Shown here: positions 34,910-43,410 of the stretch, piece after piece
Layout of the letters: each line of letters begins with the position of its first letter
How positions within the stretch are numbered: the first letter of the stretch is position 1
Assembly: GCF_002980495.1 (NCBI RefSeq)
Contig: NZ_PVBR01000006.1
Coordinates: forward strand, 62,001-126,000
Reading direction: 5' to 3'
DNA from: Phyllobacterium phragmitis
Lineage (GTDB): Bacteria; Pseudomonadota; Alphaproteobacteria; Rhizobiales; Rhizobiaceae
DNA length: 64,000 nucleotides
Translations under genes and position numbers: made by a program
The notes under the pieces: generated by a model
What the model was told of the DNA's origin: nothing
Database searches by the model: none
What the model saw: the letters and a program-made list of their open reading frames with translations, nothing else

Positions 34910-36289
34910 TCACTCCACCATGGCGCTGCGAACATCCGGATCTTCGAGCGTGGCATCCAGCACCTTACGGGTGCGATCGAGGATCATGTCGATTTCCGCG
35001 TCCGTACAGCACAAAGGCGGCGCATAGCCCAAGACACCATTGGCGAAGGCGCGGATCACGAGACCGCTTTTCCACGCCCGGTCGAAGATACGGCGGCCGG
35101 GGGCGGCTTCTGCGGGAAGCGGCGTCTTCTTTTTCTTGTTGACGACGAGTTCGATGGCAGCCAGCATGCCGCGGCCACGAACATCGCCGACAAGCGGATG
35201 ATCGCGCAATGTCTCCAGCCCTGCCATCAGCCGTGCTCCGGCCCGACGTCCATTTTCAAGCAGGCCGTTTTCGTAAAGACGCAGAACTTCAAGGCCCACG
35301 GCCGCACTGACGGGGTGAGCTGAATAGGTGTAGCCATGGCCGATTGCGACGGGTCCGGCACCGTCCGCCATCACCTGATAGACGCGGTCGGACATCAGCA
35401 CCGCGCCCATCGGCACGTAACCGGAGGTTAAACCCTTCGCTATCGTCATGAAATCCGGAACGATCCCGTCTTCCGTGCTGGCAAAGAGCGGCCCGGTGCG
35501 CCCGAAGCCGGTAATGACCTCGTCGGCGATAAACAGAATGTCGAGGGCCGCACAGGCATCGCGCATGGCCTTCATCCAGCCCTTCGGTGGAACGAGTACA
35601 CCGCCCGAACCCTGGATCGGCTCGGCATAAAATGCTGCCACCCGCTCTGGCCCGCCGATCTCCTCGACCTTCGCGTAAAGGGCGGCGAGCGACGACTGGA
35701 TTATCGCTTCCGGCGTATCGCCTGCGGGATTGCGATAGCTGTAATGCGAGGGGATTTTATGCTGCCAGGAATAAGGAATGCCAAACCCCGCATGAAAGCC
35801 GGGAAGTGCGGTCAGGCCCGCGCCGACCGTGGACGACCCGTGATATCCCTGCTCGATAGATATGAACTGGTCGCGCTGCGGCTGGCCTTTGCAGTGCCAG
35901 TAATATCGAATGAAGCGCACCGTGCTATCCACCGCATCCGAACCACCGAGCGTGAAGAACACATGATCGAGATCGCCCGGCGCGCGGTCGGCCAGTTCGG
36001 AGGCAAGCCGGATGGCAGGCTCGGATCCCATGTCGAAATAGCCAGTCGCGTATGGCAATTCGCGCATCTGCTGTGCGGCTGCCTCGACAATGCTTTCGTG
36101 GCCGTACCCGGCATTGACGCACCAAAGACCGGCGAAACCGTCGACAAGTTCATGGCCGTCCATATCGGTGAGGACGGCGCCTTTGGCTGACTTCAAGACA
36201 CGAACGCCGAGATATTCATGGCCCCTGTATGAGGAGACGGGGTGGATTAAGTGTCGTCGGTCGAGTTCGATCAGGGAGTTGCTTAACAT
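34910..36289 (-). CDS. Class III aminotransferase (omega-amino acid:pyruvate / GABA type)
   Basis: A 459-residue enzyme. Landmarks are DMDGHELVDGFAGLWCVNAG, YGHESIVEAAAQQMRELPY, FFTLGGSDAVDSTVRFIRYY, ILFIADEVITGFGRTG (the Asp that contacts PLP) and the PLP Lys in MTIAKGLTSGYVPMG. This subgroup transfers omega-amino groups from putrescine, beta-alanine, GABA and similar amines to pyruvate. ATG 36289 follows GGAAGCGACAC; the longer open frame was rejected. Divergent from the HAD gene and upstream of, and in the same direction as, the importer, to which it probably contributes catabolism of the imported amine. Confidence 0.9.
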   Translation of the reverse strand: MLSNSLIELDRRHLIHPVSSYRGHEYLGVRVLKSAKGAVLTDMDGHELVDGFAGLWCVNAGYGHESIVEAAAQQMRELPYATGYFDMGSEPAIRLASELADRAPGDLDHVFFTLGGSDAVDSTVRFIRYYWHCKGQPQRDQFISIEQGYHGSSTVGAGLTALPGFHAGFGIPYSWQHKIPSHYSYRNPAGDTPEAIIQSSLAALYAKVEEIGGPERVAAFYAEPIQGSGGVLVPPKGWMKAMRDACAALDILFIADEVITGFGRTGPLFASTEDGIVPDFMTIAKGLTSGYVPMGAVLMSDRVYQVMADGAGPVAIGHGYTYSAHPVSAAVGLEVLRLYENGLLENGRRAGARLMAGLETLRDHPLVGDVRGRGMLAAIELVVNKKKKTPLPAEAAPGRRIFDRAWKSGLVIRAFANGVLGYAPPLCCTDAEIDMILDRTRKVLDATLEDPDVRSAMVE

Positions 36290-36606
36290 GTGTCGCTTCC
36301 AATCCAGCTTTAGCGGGCTGTCTGCAACTTTCCCCCATGTGCTGCCGGTGAAGTCCCCGAACTGGCGCGGATAAACGGAATATTTCGTTGTTGCGCGCCC
36401 GGGTCGCCGCATCTTCTGCCGACAGATGATGGAGCCAGCTCAATATCGGGGTCGGTCGGTCATGCCGAATGACATGCTGTGCTGCTGCGCCCTGTCGAAT
36501 TGGTATTTTCTGCTTCATCGCCGGAGGAATATGGTGAATGCGGTCTGTTGTGCCGATCTAGGATGGGTGCCGGTAAATGCTCACCACGGACGACAAGGAC
36601 AGTTCC
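36290..36606. promoter_or_regulatory. 317-bp divergent promoter region
   Basis: Lies between the divergent aminotransferase and HAD genes and must hold both promoters. No operator palindrome or consensus promoter stood out by eye. Confidence 0.4.
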
Positions 36607-37275
36607 ATGACCACTTTCCGCCCCAAATACGTTACCTTCGACTGCCACGGGACCCTGATCAATTTCAATATGGCGCAAGCTGCGCGTGATCTTTACGGGA
36701 TCACGCTGTCCGAAGCTGCAATGCAGCAGTTTATCAAGGACTGGACGGCCTATCGCATCGACGAATGCCTTGGCTCCTGGAAACCCTATGCCGACATCGT
36801 CCACAATTCGCTGGAGCGCACCTGCAAGAGAAATGGCGTGGCATTCAGGCCGGAAGACGCCGTCATGGTGTATGAGCGCATCCCGACATGGGGGCCACAT
36901 CCGGACGTGATGGCGGGGCTTGCGAAAGTGGCCAAGGAAATACCGCTCGTCATTTTGTCCAATGCAATGAATTCGCAAATCATGTCGAATGTCGATAAGC
37001 TCGGCGCACCGTTCCACGCCGTCTACACGGCGGAACAGGCCGATGCCTACAAGCCGCGTTTCCAGGCTTTCGAATATATGTTCGACATGCTGGGCTGCGG
37101 TCCCGAGGACATCGCGCATTGCTCGTCATCGTTCCGGTATGACCTGATGTCGGCCTATGGTCTCGGTATCAAGAACAAGATCTGGGTCAATCGCGGACAC
37201 GAGCCCGCAAATCCCTATTACGGTTACACGGAGATCACCGACATTTCTGGTCTCGCAGGCGCTCTCGGCCTTTGA
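36607..37275 (+). CDS. HAD-superfamily hydrolase, haloacid dehalogenase type II-like
   Basis: A 222-residue HAD protein. Motif I is TFDCHGTLINF (nucleophile Asp in residues 9-19, with His where phosphatases have the second Asp), motif II VILSNAM, motif III Lys in ADAYKPRFQAFEYM, and motif IV CSSSFRYDLMSAYG. The lack of the second Asp in motif I is typical of L-2-haloacid dehalogenases and relatives rather than phosphatases. ATG 36607 follows AAGGACAG. The catalytic role in this amino-acid cluster is unknown. Ends just before a strong bidirectional terminator. Confidence 0.82.
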   Translation: MTTFRPKYVTFDCHGTLINFNMAQAARDLYGITLSEAAMQQFIKDWTAYRIDECLGSWKPYADIVHNSLERTCKRNGVAFRPEDAVMVYERIPTWGPHPDVMAGLAKVAKEIPLVILSNAMNSQIMSNVDKLGAPFHAVYTAEQADAYKPRFQAFEYMFDMLGCGPEDIAHCSSSFRYDLMSAYGLGIKNKIWVNRGHEPANPYYGYTEITDISGLAGALGL

Positions 37276-37287
37276 GCCAATAAAACA

Positions 37288-37325
37288 AACCCCATCTGGC
37301 ACGGATGATCCGGCCAGATGGGGTT
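37288..37325. terminator. Bidirectional terminator between HAD and cyclodeaminase-like genes
   Basis: AACCCCATCTGGC (37288-37300) and GCCAGATGGGGTT (37313-37325) are a perfect 13-bp inverted repeat in the 77-bp gap between two convergent genes. The central 12 bases include a further short complement (CGGAT/ATCCG). Confidence 0.8.
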
Positions 37326-37352
37326 CTGGACTTAGAAACCGGCAGGGCCCGG

Positions 37353-38297
37353 TTATAGCATGCTGTTGCCCATCTTCGCCTTTATCAGCGCATCGGCAAT
37401 ATAGAGGTCCTGCAAGGCGATGCCGGAACTGTCGAAGACGGTTATTGCCGTGTCGGATTTCCGTCCAGGGGCATTTTTCGAAATGACGTCGCCAATCGGC
37501 GTGATGCTGATATCGCCGTTGGTGATCTGATTACGAACGTGCTGGTAATCGCCGATGGTGATGGATTGCGATGGCAGATCACAAAAGAGGTCGGCCTTGA
37601 GCAGCAATTCGGTCGGCAATTCATGTTTGCCGGGGGCATCCGAACCCATGCTGGCAACATGGGTGCCGGGCCGCACCCAGCTTGCATCGAACAGGGCCTC
37701 TCGCGATGGCGTTGCCGCAACCACGATATCAGACGATGAGACTGCCTCTTGCACCGGAGAAACGTGGATTTTCAGACCATTCGCTTCCAGCAGTTTGACG
37801 AAGGCGTCGCGCCTCTCGGATGGCCGCGCGACAACATGCACGATTTCGATAGGGCGAATTCTCGCAAGGGCCGTTACCTCGTAGTATGCCTGATTTCCCG
37901 CTCCGAATATCGTCAGAGTTTTCGCATCCGGACGTGCTAGAAGATCGGCCGCCACCGCATCGGCCGCCGACGTTCTGTAGGCATTCACGGTACCAGCCTC
38001 GACAACTGCGCTCAGACGTCCGATTTCCTGATCGAGCAGGACAATCGTGGAATTGTGACGCGGCAATCCCCGCTCAGGGTTTTTCGCCCAGAAGGAACCG
38101 ACTTTGACACCCGTGAGATGCTGCGAAGAGCCAGACTTGATCGAAAATGTGTTGGCCGGCGAGGCGGAGCGACCCAGCACTGCAGGAAAGACGCGGCCTT
38201 CTTCACTGATTGCCGCGACAAGCGCCGCACGGGCCGCCTCATAGGCGATTTCGTGCGAAATCATGGCGGCGGATTCTTCTTCGCTTATGTAGATCAC
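37353..38297 (-). CDS. Ornithine cyclodeaminase / mu-crystallin family protein
   Basis: A 314-residue NAD(P)-dependent enzyme starting at GTG after AAAGGACC. The central Rossmann motif LTIFGAGNQAYYEV, the substrate Arg/Lys region KSGSSQHLTGVKVGSF, and GTVNAYRTSAADAVA identify the family. Its members include ornithine cyclodeaminase, ketimine/pyrroline-2-carboxylate reductases, the hydroxyectoine enzyme EutC and the iminosuccinate reductase BhcD. Near the D-threonine-aldolase-like gene, a ketimine or iminosuccinate reductase role is attractive but unproven. Divergent (253 bp) from GNAT paralogue 2. Confidence 0.85.
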   Translation of the reverse strand: MIYISEEESAAMISHEIAYEAARAALVAAISEEGRVFPAVLGRSASPANTFSIKSGSSQHLTGVKVGSFWAKNPERGLPRHNSTIVLLDQEIGRLSAVVEAGTVNAYRTSAADAVAADLLARPDAKTLTIFGAGNQAYYEVTALARIRPIEIVHVVARPSERRDAFVKLLEANGLKIHVSPVQEAVSSSDIVVAATPSREALFDASWVRPGTHVASMGSDAPGKHELPTELLLKADLFCDLPSQSITIGDYQHVRNQITNGDISITPIGDVISKNAPGRKSDTAITVFDSSGIALQDLYIADALIKAKMGNSML

Positions 38298-38550
38298 GGC
38301 TGGTCCTTTCGGCGGTCGATAATTGCGGGCCGTGGCTCACACCATCGAGCATATTGATATATCGGCTCATTTTGATCAGGAAGCTGCACAGGTGATGCCG
38401 CCTCCTCCCTGAAAACAAATTAATCCACCAAATAGGCGGCTAAAAAAAGCAGAGAAAACTTCCCCAGTTCGGGGAAGCTGGTCTCAACATTCCTGATTTT
38501 CAAAGCGGGGCAAAGGCACTGCTTTCACAATAGCGGATAACCAGAAGCAC

Positions 38551-39399
38551 ATGAGCAATGACGACCGCGACATTTCGCTGGTAAAGCTCGAGAGCCGTCA
38601 TCTCGAAGGCGCATTGAAGCTTTCGCAAGAATTCTCCTGGCCCTACCGGCTGGAGGACTGGGCGTTCGCCTTGCAGGTGGGCGAAGGTGTGGTCCTCGAG
38701 CGTGATGGCGATGTTCTCGGAACGGCGCTCTGGTGGTGCTACGGAGATCACTACGCCACCGCAGGCATGATCATCGTCACGGCGAAAGCCCAAGGCGGTG
38801 GCAACGGATCGCGGCTTTTCAACGCCCTGCTGGACGCGACGAAGGGACGAAACGTTCTTCTCAATTCGACCGAACAGGGCATGCCGCTCTATCTGCGCCG
38901 GGGCTTCGAGCCATGGGGTAGAGTGCTTCAATACCAAGGGCATTTGGCCGACCCGGGTAAGATCGACCAAAGTGACGACATTTGCCCGGCGGCGCCCAGC
39001 GATCTGGCGTCCATAGAGGCTCTCGATGAGCGTGCAATCGGAATGCCGCGAAAGCAGCTCATCTCAGCGCTATTGCAGGTCGGTGAGACGGCGGTGCTCG
39101 TCCGTGATGCGCAGATTACTGGCTTTGCCATCAGAAGACGGTTCGGGCGCGGATATGTTGTCGGCCCTGTGGTGGCGGACAATATTGACGATGCGAAGCG
39201 TCTGATTGAGGCGCATCTCGTCAACCTCGTTGGGCAATTCGTTCGCATCGATGTTTATTCCGATGATGGATTGAGCGAATGGCTTGAGGGTCTTGGCTTC
39301 AAATTGGTTGGCGATGCCGTGTCCATGGTGCTTGGAACCAGACCGACCGCCGTCGCTCCAACCCATATGTACGCGGTTTCGAACCAATCGTTCAGTTAG
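38551..39399 (+). CDS. Two-domain GNAT-family N-acetyltransferase (paralogue 2)
   Basis: A 282-residue protein homologous over its length to the GNAT at 26578: FSWPYRLEDWAFALQVGEGV here against VRWPHRAEDWQLLRTVGRGV there, TAGMIIVTAKAQGGGNGSRL for the acetyl-CoA loop, and IRRRFGRGYVVGPVVADNID in the second (YitH-like) domain. It heads a plus-strand operon with the aldolase-like, flavin oxidase, aldehyde dehydrogenase and EamA genes. It may acetylate the pathway substrate or a toxic intermediate; this is inference. Confidence 0.82.
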   Translation: MSNDDRDISLVKLESRHLEGALKLSQEFSWPYRLEDWAFALQVGEGVVLERDGDVLGTALWWCYGDHYATAGMIIVTAKAQGGGNGSRLFNALLDATKGRNVLLNSTEQGMPLYLRRGFEPWGRVLQYQGHLADPGKIDQSDDICPAAPSDLASIEALDERAIGMPRKQLISALLQVGETAVLVRDAQITGFAIRRRFGRGYVVGPVVADNIDDAKRLIEAHLVNLVGQFVRIDVYSDDGLSEWLEGLGFKLVGDAVSMVLGTRPTAVAPTHMYAVSNQSFS

Positions 39400-39409
39400 G
39401 ATGCAGAGA

Positions 39410-40588
39410 ATGAACACTGAAAACCTCGATTCGAAGCGCGCCGGTGGTGCTGGCATGATAGATGCGCTGATCACACCGGCGCTGCTGCTCGACGAGAGCA
39501 AGCTGGACCGGAATATTCAGCGCCTTGCCAGCCATATCAGTGCTTTGGGTGCAGTGCTGCGTCCGCACATGAAAACAGCCAAGAGCATCGATGTCGCCCG
39601 CCGCATTTACCCCGGAGAACCGGGTCCGATCACGGTTTCGACCCTTGCAGAAGCTGAATATTTCGCCGATTACGGCTATAAGGACATCACCTATGCGGTG
39701 GGCGTCTCGCCTGCTGCTGCGGTGCGTGGTCTTGAACTATCGCGACGCACCGGCGCCAATGTGAAATTCCTGCTCGATACGGTGGAACAGGCCGATGCGC
39801 TGGGCGACGCGGGGCGAAAAACCGGTGTCGTGCCCTCCGCTTTCATTGAGCTTGACGTTGACGATCATCGTGGCGGCTTGAAACCCGCGGACCCGAACCT
39901 CGTCATTGTTGCCGGTCGCGTGAAGGCTGCGGGTGTCGATCTGGTTGGTGTGTTGTCGCATGCGGGCGAATCATATGCGCTGAGCACAAAGGAAGCGCTG
40001 GTCGCCGCTGCCGAAAATGAGCGCGCCGAAACGGTGAAGGCAGCGAATGTTCTGAGAGAACACGGGCATGCATGCCCGATTGTCAGCCTTGGCTCCACGC
40101 CGACGGCGCATTTCGCTGAAAATCTTGACGGTGTCACCGAAGTGCGCGCTGGCGTCTATGTGTTCTTCGATCTCGTCCAGCACGGTGTCGGCGTGTGCAC
40201 GCTTGATGATCTGGCGATTTCGGTGCTTGCGACTGTCGTGGGCGCAAAACCGGAAAAGGGCTGGATTCTCGTAGATGCGGGCTGGATGGCGCTGTCGCGT
40301 GACCGTGGAACGTCCAGCCAGAAGGTTGATCAGGGCTATGGTGTCGTCTGTGACGAGCAGGGCCGCGTCTATGAGGACGTGATCGTGTCGCAGGCAAGTC
40401 AGGAACACGGCATTCTTTCCATCCGCTCAGGTTCAAGCAAAGCCATGCCGATTCTCCCGATTGGTTCGAAGGTGCGGATTTTGCCCAATCACGCCTGCGC
40501 CATGGCCGGTCAGCACGATTTCTACAGTGTCGTGAACGGCAAAAGCCCCACCATACAAGCGCGCTGGAACCGTATGCGCGGCTGGTAG
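39410..40588 (+). CDS. DSD1-family PLP enzyme (D-threonine aldolase / D-3-hydroxyaspartate dehydratase-like)
   Basis: A 392-residue fold-type III PLP enzyme. The PLP Lys55 is in VLRPHMKTAKSI, followed by an alanine-racemase-like barrel (LIVIAGRVKAAGVDLVG-type strands, VSLGSTPTAHFA). The C-terminal PNHACAMAGQHDFY carries the His and Cys that bind the divalent metal in this family. Known members cleave or dehydrate D-beta-hydroxy-amino acids; BhcC of the beta-hydroxyaspartate cycle is a relative. AGGA 8 nt before ATG 39410 decides the start; GNAT 2 ends 10 bp upstream. Confidence 0.87.
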   Translation: MNTENLDSKRAGGAGMIDALITPALLLDESKLDRNIQRLASHISALGAVLRPHMKTAKSIDVARRIYPGEPGPITVSTLAEAEYFADYGYKDITYAVGVSPAAAVRGLELSRRTGANVKFLLDTVEQADALGDAGRKTGVVPSAFIELDVDDHRGGLKPADPNLVIVAGRVKAAGVDLVGVLSHAGESYALSTKEALVAAAENERAETVKAANVLREHGHACPIVSLGSTPTAHFAENLDGVTEVRAGVYVFFDLVQHGVGVCTLDDLAISVLATVVGAKPEKGWILVDAGWMALSRDRGTSSQKVDQGYGVVCDEQGRVYEDVIVSQASQEHGILSIRSGSSKAMPILPIGSKVRILPNHACAMAGQHDFYSVVNGKSPTIQARWNRMRGW

Positions 40589-40637
40589 ACTCTCCCGGAA
40601 CGCCGCATTTTACTCCAAGCTACGAAGGTAATCGGCA

Positions 40638-41912
40638 ATGAAACTCACATCCTACTGGTTAGATACGTCCGAGCCATTTCGTAGCGGCTCCGACCGGTCA
40701 TTGGCCGGTCAATGTGATGTCGCCGTCGTCGGTGGCGGTTTGACTGGTTCGTCGGCAGCGCTCGCCCTTGCAAAAAAGGGGGCGAATGTCGTCCTTCTGG
40801 AAGCGGATACCATCGGCAACGCTGCTTCGGGCCGCAATGGCGGCATGTGCAACAACGGCTTTGCGCAAAATTACGCCGAGATGTCTGCACGGATTGGCCG
40901 CGGCGGGGCTAACACGCTTTACAAGGCCTTCGATTCCGGTGTTTCGCTGGTCGAAAAGATCGTGAAAGAGGAAGAGATCGATTGCAGCTTCGCGCGCTAC
41001 GGCAAGCTCAAGATCGCAGCAAAACCTGAACATTACGACATGCTTGCGCGCAGCCAGGAGCTTCTTGCCGCCACTGTTGATCCCGAAACGCGCATGGTCT
41101 CCCGCGAGGAGCTGCGTGACGAGGTTGGAACGGACCGATATTACGGCGGGCTGCTTTATCCCAAGAGTGCCGGCATGCATGTCGGGCGCTTTGTGCGCGG
41201 GCTTGCCACCGCTGCTGACAGACATGGAGCGCAGATTCACGAGCGAAGCCCGGTCATGGGCATCCGTCGCGTGCAGAATGGACATGAGGTCCAGACCCCG
41301 AACGGCAAGATCACAGCACGTCAGGTGCTGCTGGCAAGCGGCATTTCTCAGGTCGGACCACTCGGCTGGATCCGGCGACGTATCGTGCCGGTCGGCGCTT
41401 TCCTCATCGTCACCGAGCCACTGTCACAGCAAGATGTCGCACGTCTGATGCCCACGGGCCGAATGGTGGTCGATACCCGAAATCTCGTCGTCTACTGGCG
41501 TTTGACTCCCGACAATCGTCTGCTGTTTGGCGGGCGGGCGCGCTTTGCCGTTTCAAATCCACAATCGGACGAAAAGAGCGGCCGCATATTGAAAGCTGCC
41601 ATGGTCGATGTATTCCCAGAGCTGGCAAATACGCGCATCGATTATTGCTGGGGTGGCATGGTCGATATGACCCGTGATCGCCTGCCGCGGGCCGGTCAGC
41701 GTGACGGTATCTATTACTCCATGGGCTATAGCGGCCACGGCACGCAGATGTCCACGCTGATGGGCAGCATCATGGCTGAGGTCATGGATGGCAATGTCGA
41801 GCTAAACCCGTGGAAGGATTTCGACTGGCCGGCCATTCCCGGCCATTTCGGACGCCCGTGGTTCCTGCCGATCCTCGGCGCCTATTTCCGAATGAAGGAT
41901 ATCCTTCGATGA
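40638..41912 (+). CDS. FAD-dependent amine/amino-acid oxidase (DAO family, PuuB-like)
   Basis: A 424-residue flavoprotein. FAD motif DVAVVGGGLTGSSAALALAK at residues about 29-48, then NAASGRNGGMCNNGFAQNY, the SGRNGG loop shared by gamma-glutamylputrescine oxidase and glycine/sarcosine oxidases, and a C-terminal YYSMGYSGHGTQMSTLMGS. It ends GHFGRPWFLPILGAYFRMKD, a tail also recognisable in the fragment at 49674. Oxidation of an amine to an aldehyde would feed the next gene, an aldehyde dehydrogenase that overlaps it by 4 bp (ATGA). Confidence 0.88.
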   Translation: MKLTSYWLDTSEPFRSGSDRSLAGQCDVAVVGGGLTGSSAALALAKKGANVVLLEADTIGNAASGRNGGMCNNGFAQNYAEMSARIGRGGANTLYKAFDSGVSLVEKIVKEEEIDCSFARYGKLKIAAKPEHYDMLARSQELLAATVDPETRMVSREELRDEVGTDRYYGGLLYPKSAGMHVGRFVRGLATAADRHGAQIHERSPVMGIRRVQNGHEVQTPNGKITARQVLLASGISQVGPLGWIRRRIVPVGAFLIVTEPLSQQDVARLMPTGRMVVDTRNLVVYWRLTPDNRLLFGGRARFAVSNPQSDEKSGRILKAAMVDVFPELANTRIDYCWGGMVDMTRDRLPRAGQRDGIYYSMGYSGHGTQMSTLMGSIMAEVMDGNVELNPWKDFDWPAIPGHFGRPWFLPILGAYFRMKDILR

Positions 41913-43366
41913 CCGCACCTATGGAATACCTGACGGGCAAGAACCGGCTGGATCAGTTCTTCATCAATGGGCAATGGGTGCCCGCATCCGGAACGGCCAA
42001 AGGTGCTGTTACCAATCCGGCCACAGAGGAAGTCGTCGCCCATATCGCACTTGGCAATGTGGCGGATGTCGACAAGGCAGTCGCGGCGGCGCGCAAAGCC
42101 TTCCCGACCTGGTCGCGCACCACGCCAGCGTATCGTGCCGAACTGCTGACGCGCTTGCGTGAGATCATGGAGCAGCGCAGCGAACTGTTCGCCCAGTACC
42201 TGACGCTCGAAATGGGGGCTGCTATCGGCTATGCCCGCACCGCGCAGGTGCCTCTCGCGATTGCCCATGTCAAAACCGCGCGGGACGTTCTCTTGTCCTT
42301 CCCATTCGTCGAGCAACGCGGCCACACTGCCGTCGCCCGCGAGCCTATTGGTGTCTGTGGCCTGATCACACCGTGGAACTGGCCCCTTTATCAGATCACC
42401 GCCAAGGTTGCACCCGCATTGGCGGCAGGCTGCACTTTGATCCTGAAGCCGAGCGAACTTGCGCCTCTCGATGCCCTGCTGTTTGCAGAAGCCATTCAGG
42501 ATGCAGGTTTTCCGGCTGGCGTCTTCAATCTGGTGAATGGCGATGGTCCAGTCGTCGGTCAGCGCATGGCCTCGCATCCCGATGTCGATATGATCTCCAT
42601 CACCGGCTCGACCCGCGCCGGCATTCTGGTCGCGCAGGCTGCCGCACCCACGGTCAAGCGCGTTGCGCAGGAGCTGGGCGGAAAATCGCCCAATGTGATC
42701 TTGCCCGATGCTGATCTCGATCGCGCGGTTTCGCTGGGGGTCGCCGCCGCATTCCGCAATCTCGGCCAGTCCTGCAGCGCCCCCACGCGTATGATCGTTC
42801 CAAGGGATGTGTTGCGCCAAGTGGAAGCGATTGCGACCAAAGCCGCCTCCGAGATCGTGATTGGCGACCCCCTGTCTCCCGCGACGACCCATGGCGCCAT
42901 GGCGAATGCTGCGCAGTTCAACCGTGTTCAGACGATGATACAGACAGGCCTGAAAGAGGGCGCCCGTCTGCTGACCGGTGGGGCTGGTCGGCCGGATGGC
43001 TTGACGAGCGGTCTCTATGCCAGACCGACGATCTTTTCCGACGTTGATACGAATATGCAGATCGCAAAAGAGGAAATCTTCGGACCCGTTCTTTGCATTA
43101 TTCCCTACGACACGGTCGATGAGGCTGTCGAAATTGCCAACGATACCGTCTACGGGCTTGGCGCACATGTGCAAGGCAAGGACCTGTCCGTGGTAAAGAA
43201 TGTTGCCGCGCAAATCCGCTCCGGGCAGGTTCATTTCAATTATCCGGCTTGGGACCCGCACGCGCCTTTCGGCGGGTTCAAACAATCCGGCAATGGGCGG
43301 GAATATGGCCTTGAGGGGATGGCTGAATATCTCGAGGTCAAATCGATGTTGGGCTATTTCGGCTGA
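41909..43366 (+). CDS. NAD(P)-dependent aldehyde dehydrogenase
   Basis: A 485-residue ALDH. The cofactor-binding TPWNWPLYQITAKVAPALAA, ITGSTRAG, the catalytic Glu in AQELGGKSPNV and the catalytic Cys in NLGQSCSAPTRM are all in place. The ATG overlaps the stop of the flavin oxidase, indicating coupled expression and a likely role in oxidising the aldehyde it releases. The substrate cannot be told from sequence. Confidence 0.93.
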   Translation: MTAPMEYLTGKNRLDQFFINGQWVPASGTAKGAVTNPATEEVVAHIALGNVADVDKAVAAARKAFPTWSRTTPAYRAELLTRLREIMEQRSELFAQYLTLEMGAAIGYARTAQVPLAIAHVKTARDVLLSFPFVEQRGHTAVAREPIGVCGLITPWNWPLYQITAKVAPALAAGCTLILKPSELAPLDALLFAEAIQDAGFPAGVFNLVNGDGPVVGQRMASHPDVDMISITGSTRAGILVAQAAAPTVKRVAQELGGKSPNVILPDADLDRAVSLGVAAAFRNLGQSCSAPTRMIVPRDVLRQVEAIATKAASEIVIGDPLSPATTHGAMANAAQFNRVQTMIQTGLKEGARLLTGGAGRPDGLTSGLYARPTIFSDVDTNMQIAKEEIFGPVLCIIPYDTVDEAVEIANDTVYGLGAHVQGKDLSVVKNVAAQIRSGQVHFNYPAWDPHAPFGGFKQSGNGREYGLEGMAEYLEVKSMLGYFG

Positions 43367-43410
43367 ATATCGAAAAGACCGATCCGCCGTCGTCCATCAA
43401 GGAAAAGCAT

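Noticed and set aside
37353-40588. Complete beta-hydroxyaspartate cycle
   Set aside because: No BhcB-type threonine-dehydratase-like gene and no BhcA-like class V aminotransferase or BhcR regulator could be found; only two family-level resemblances.
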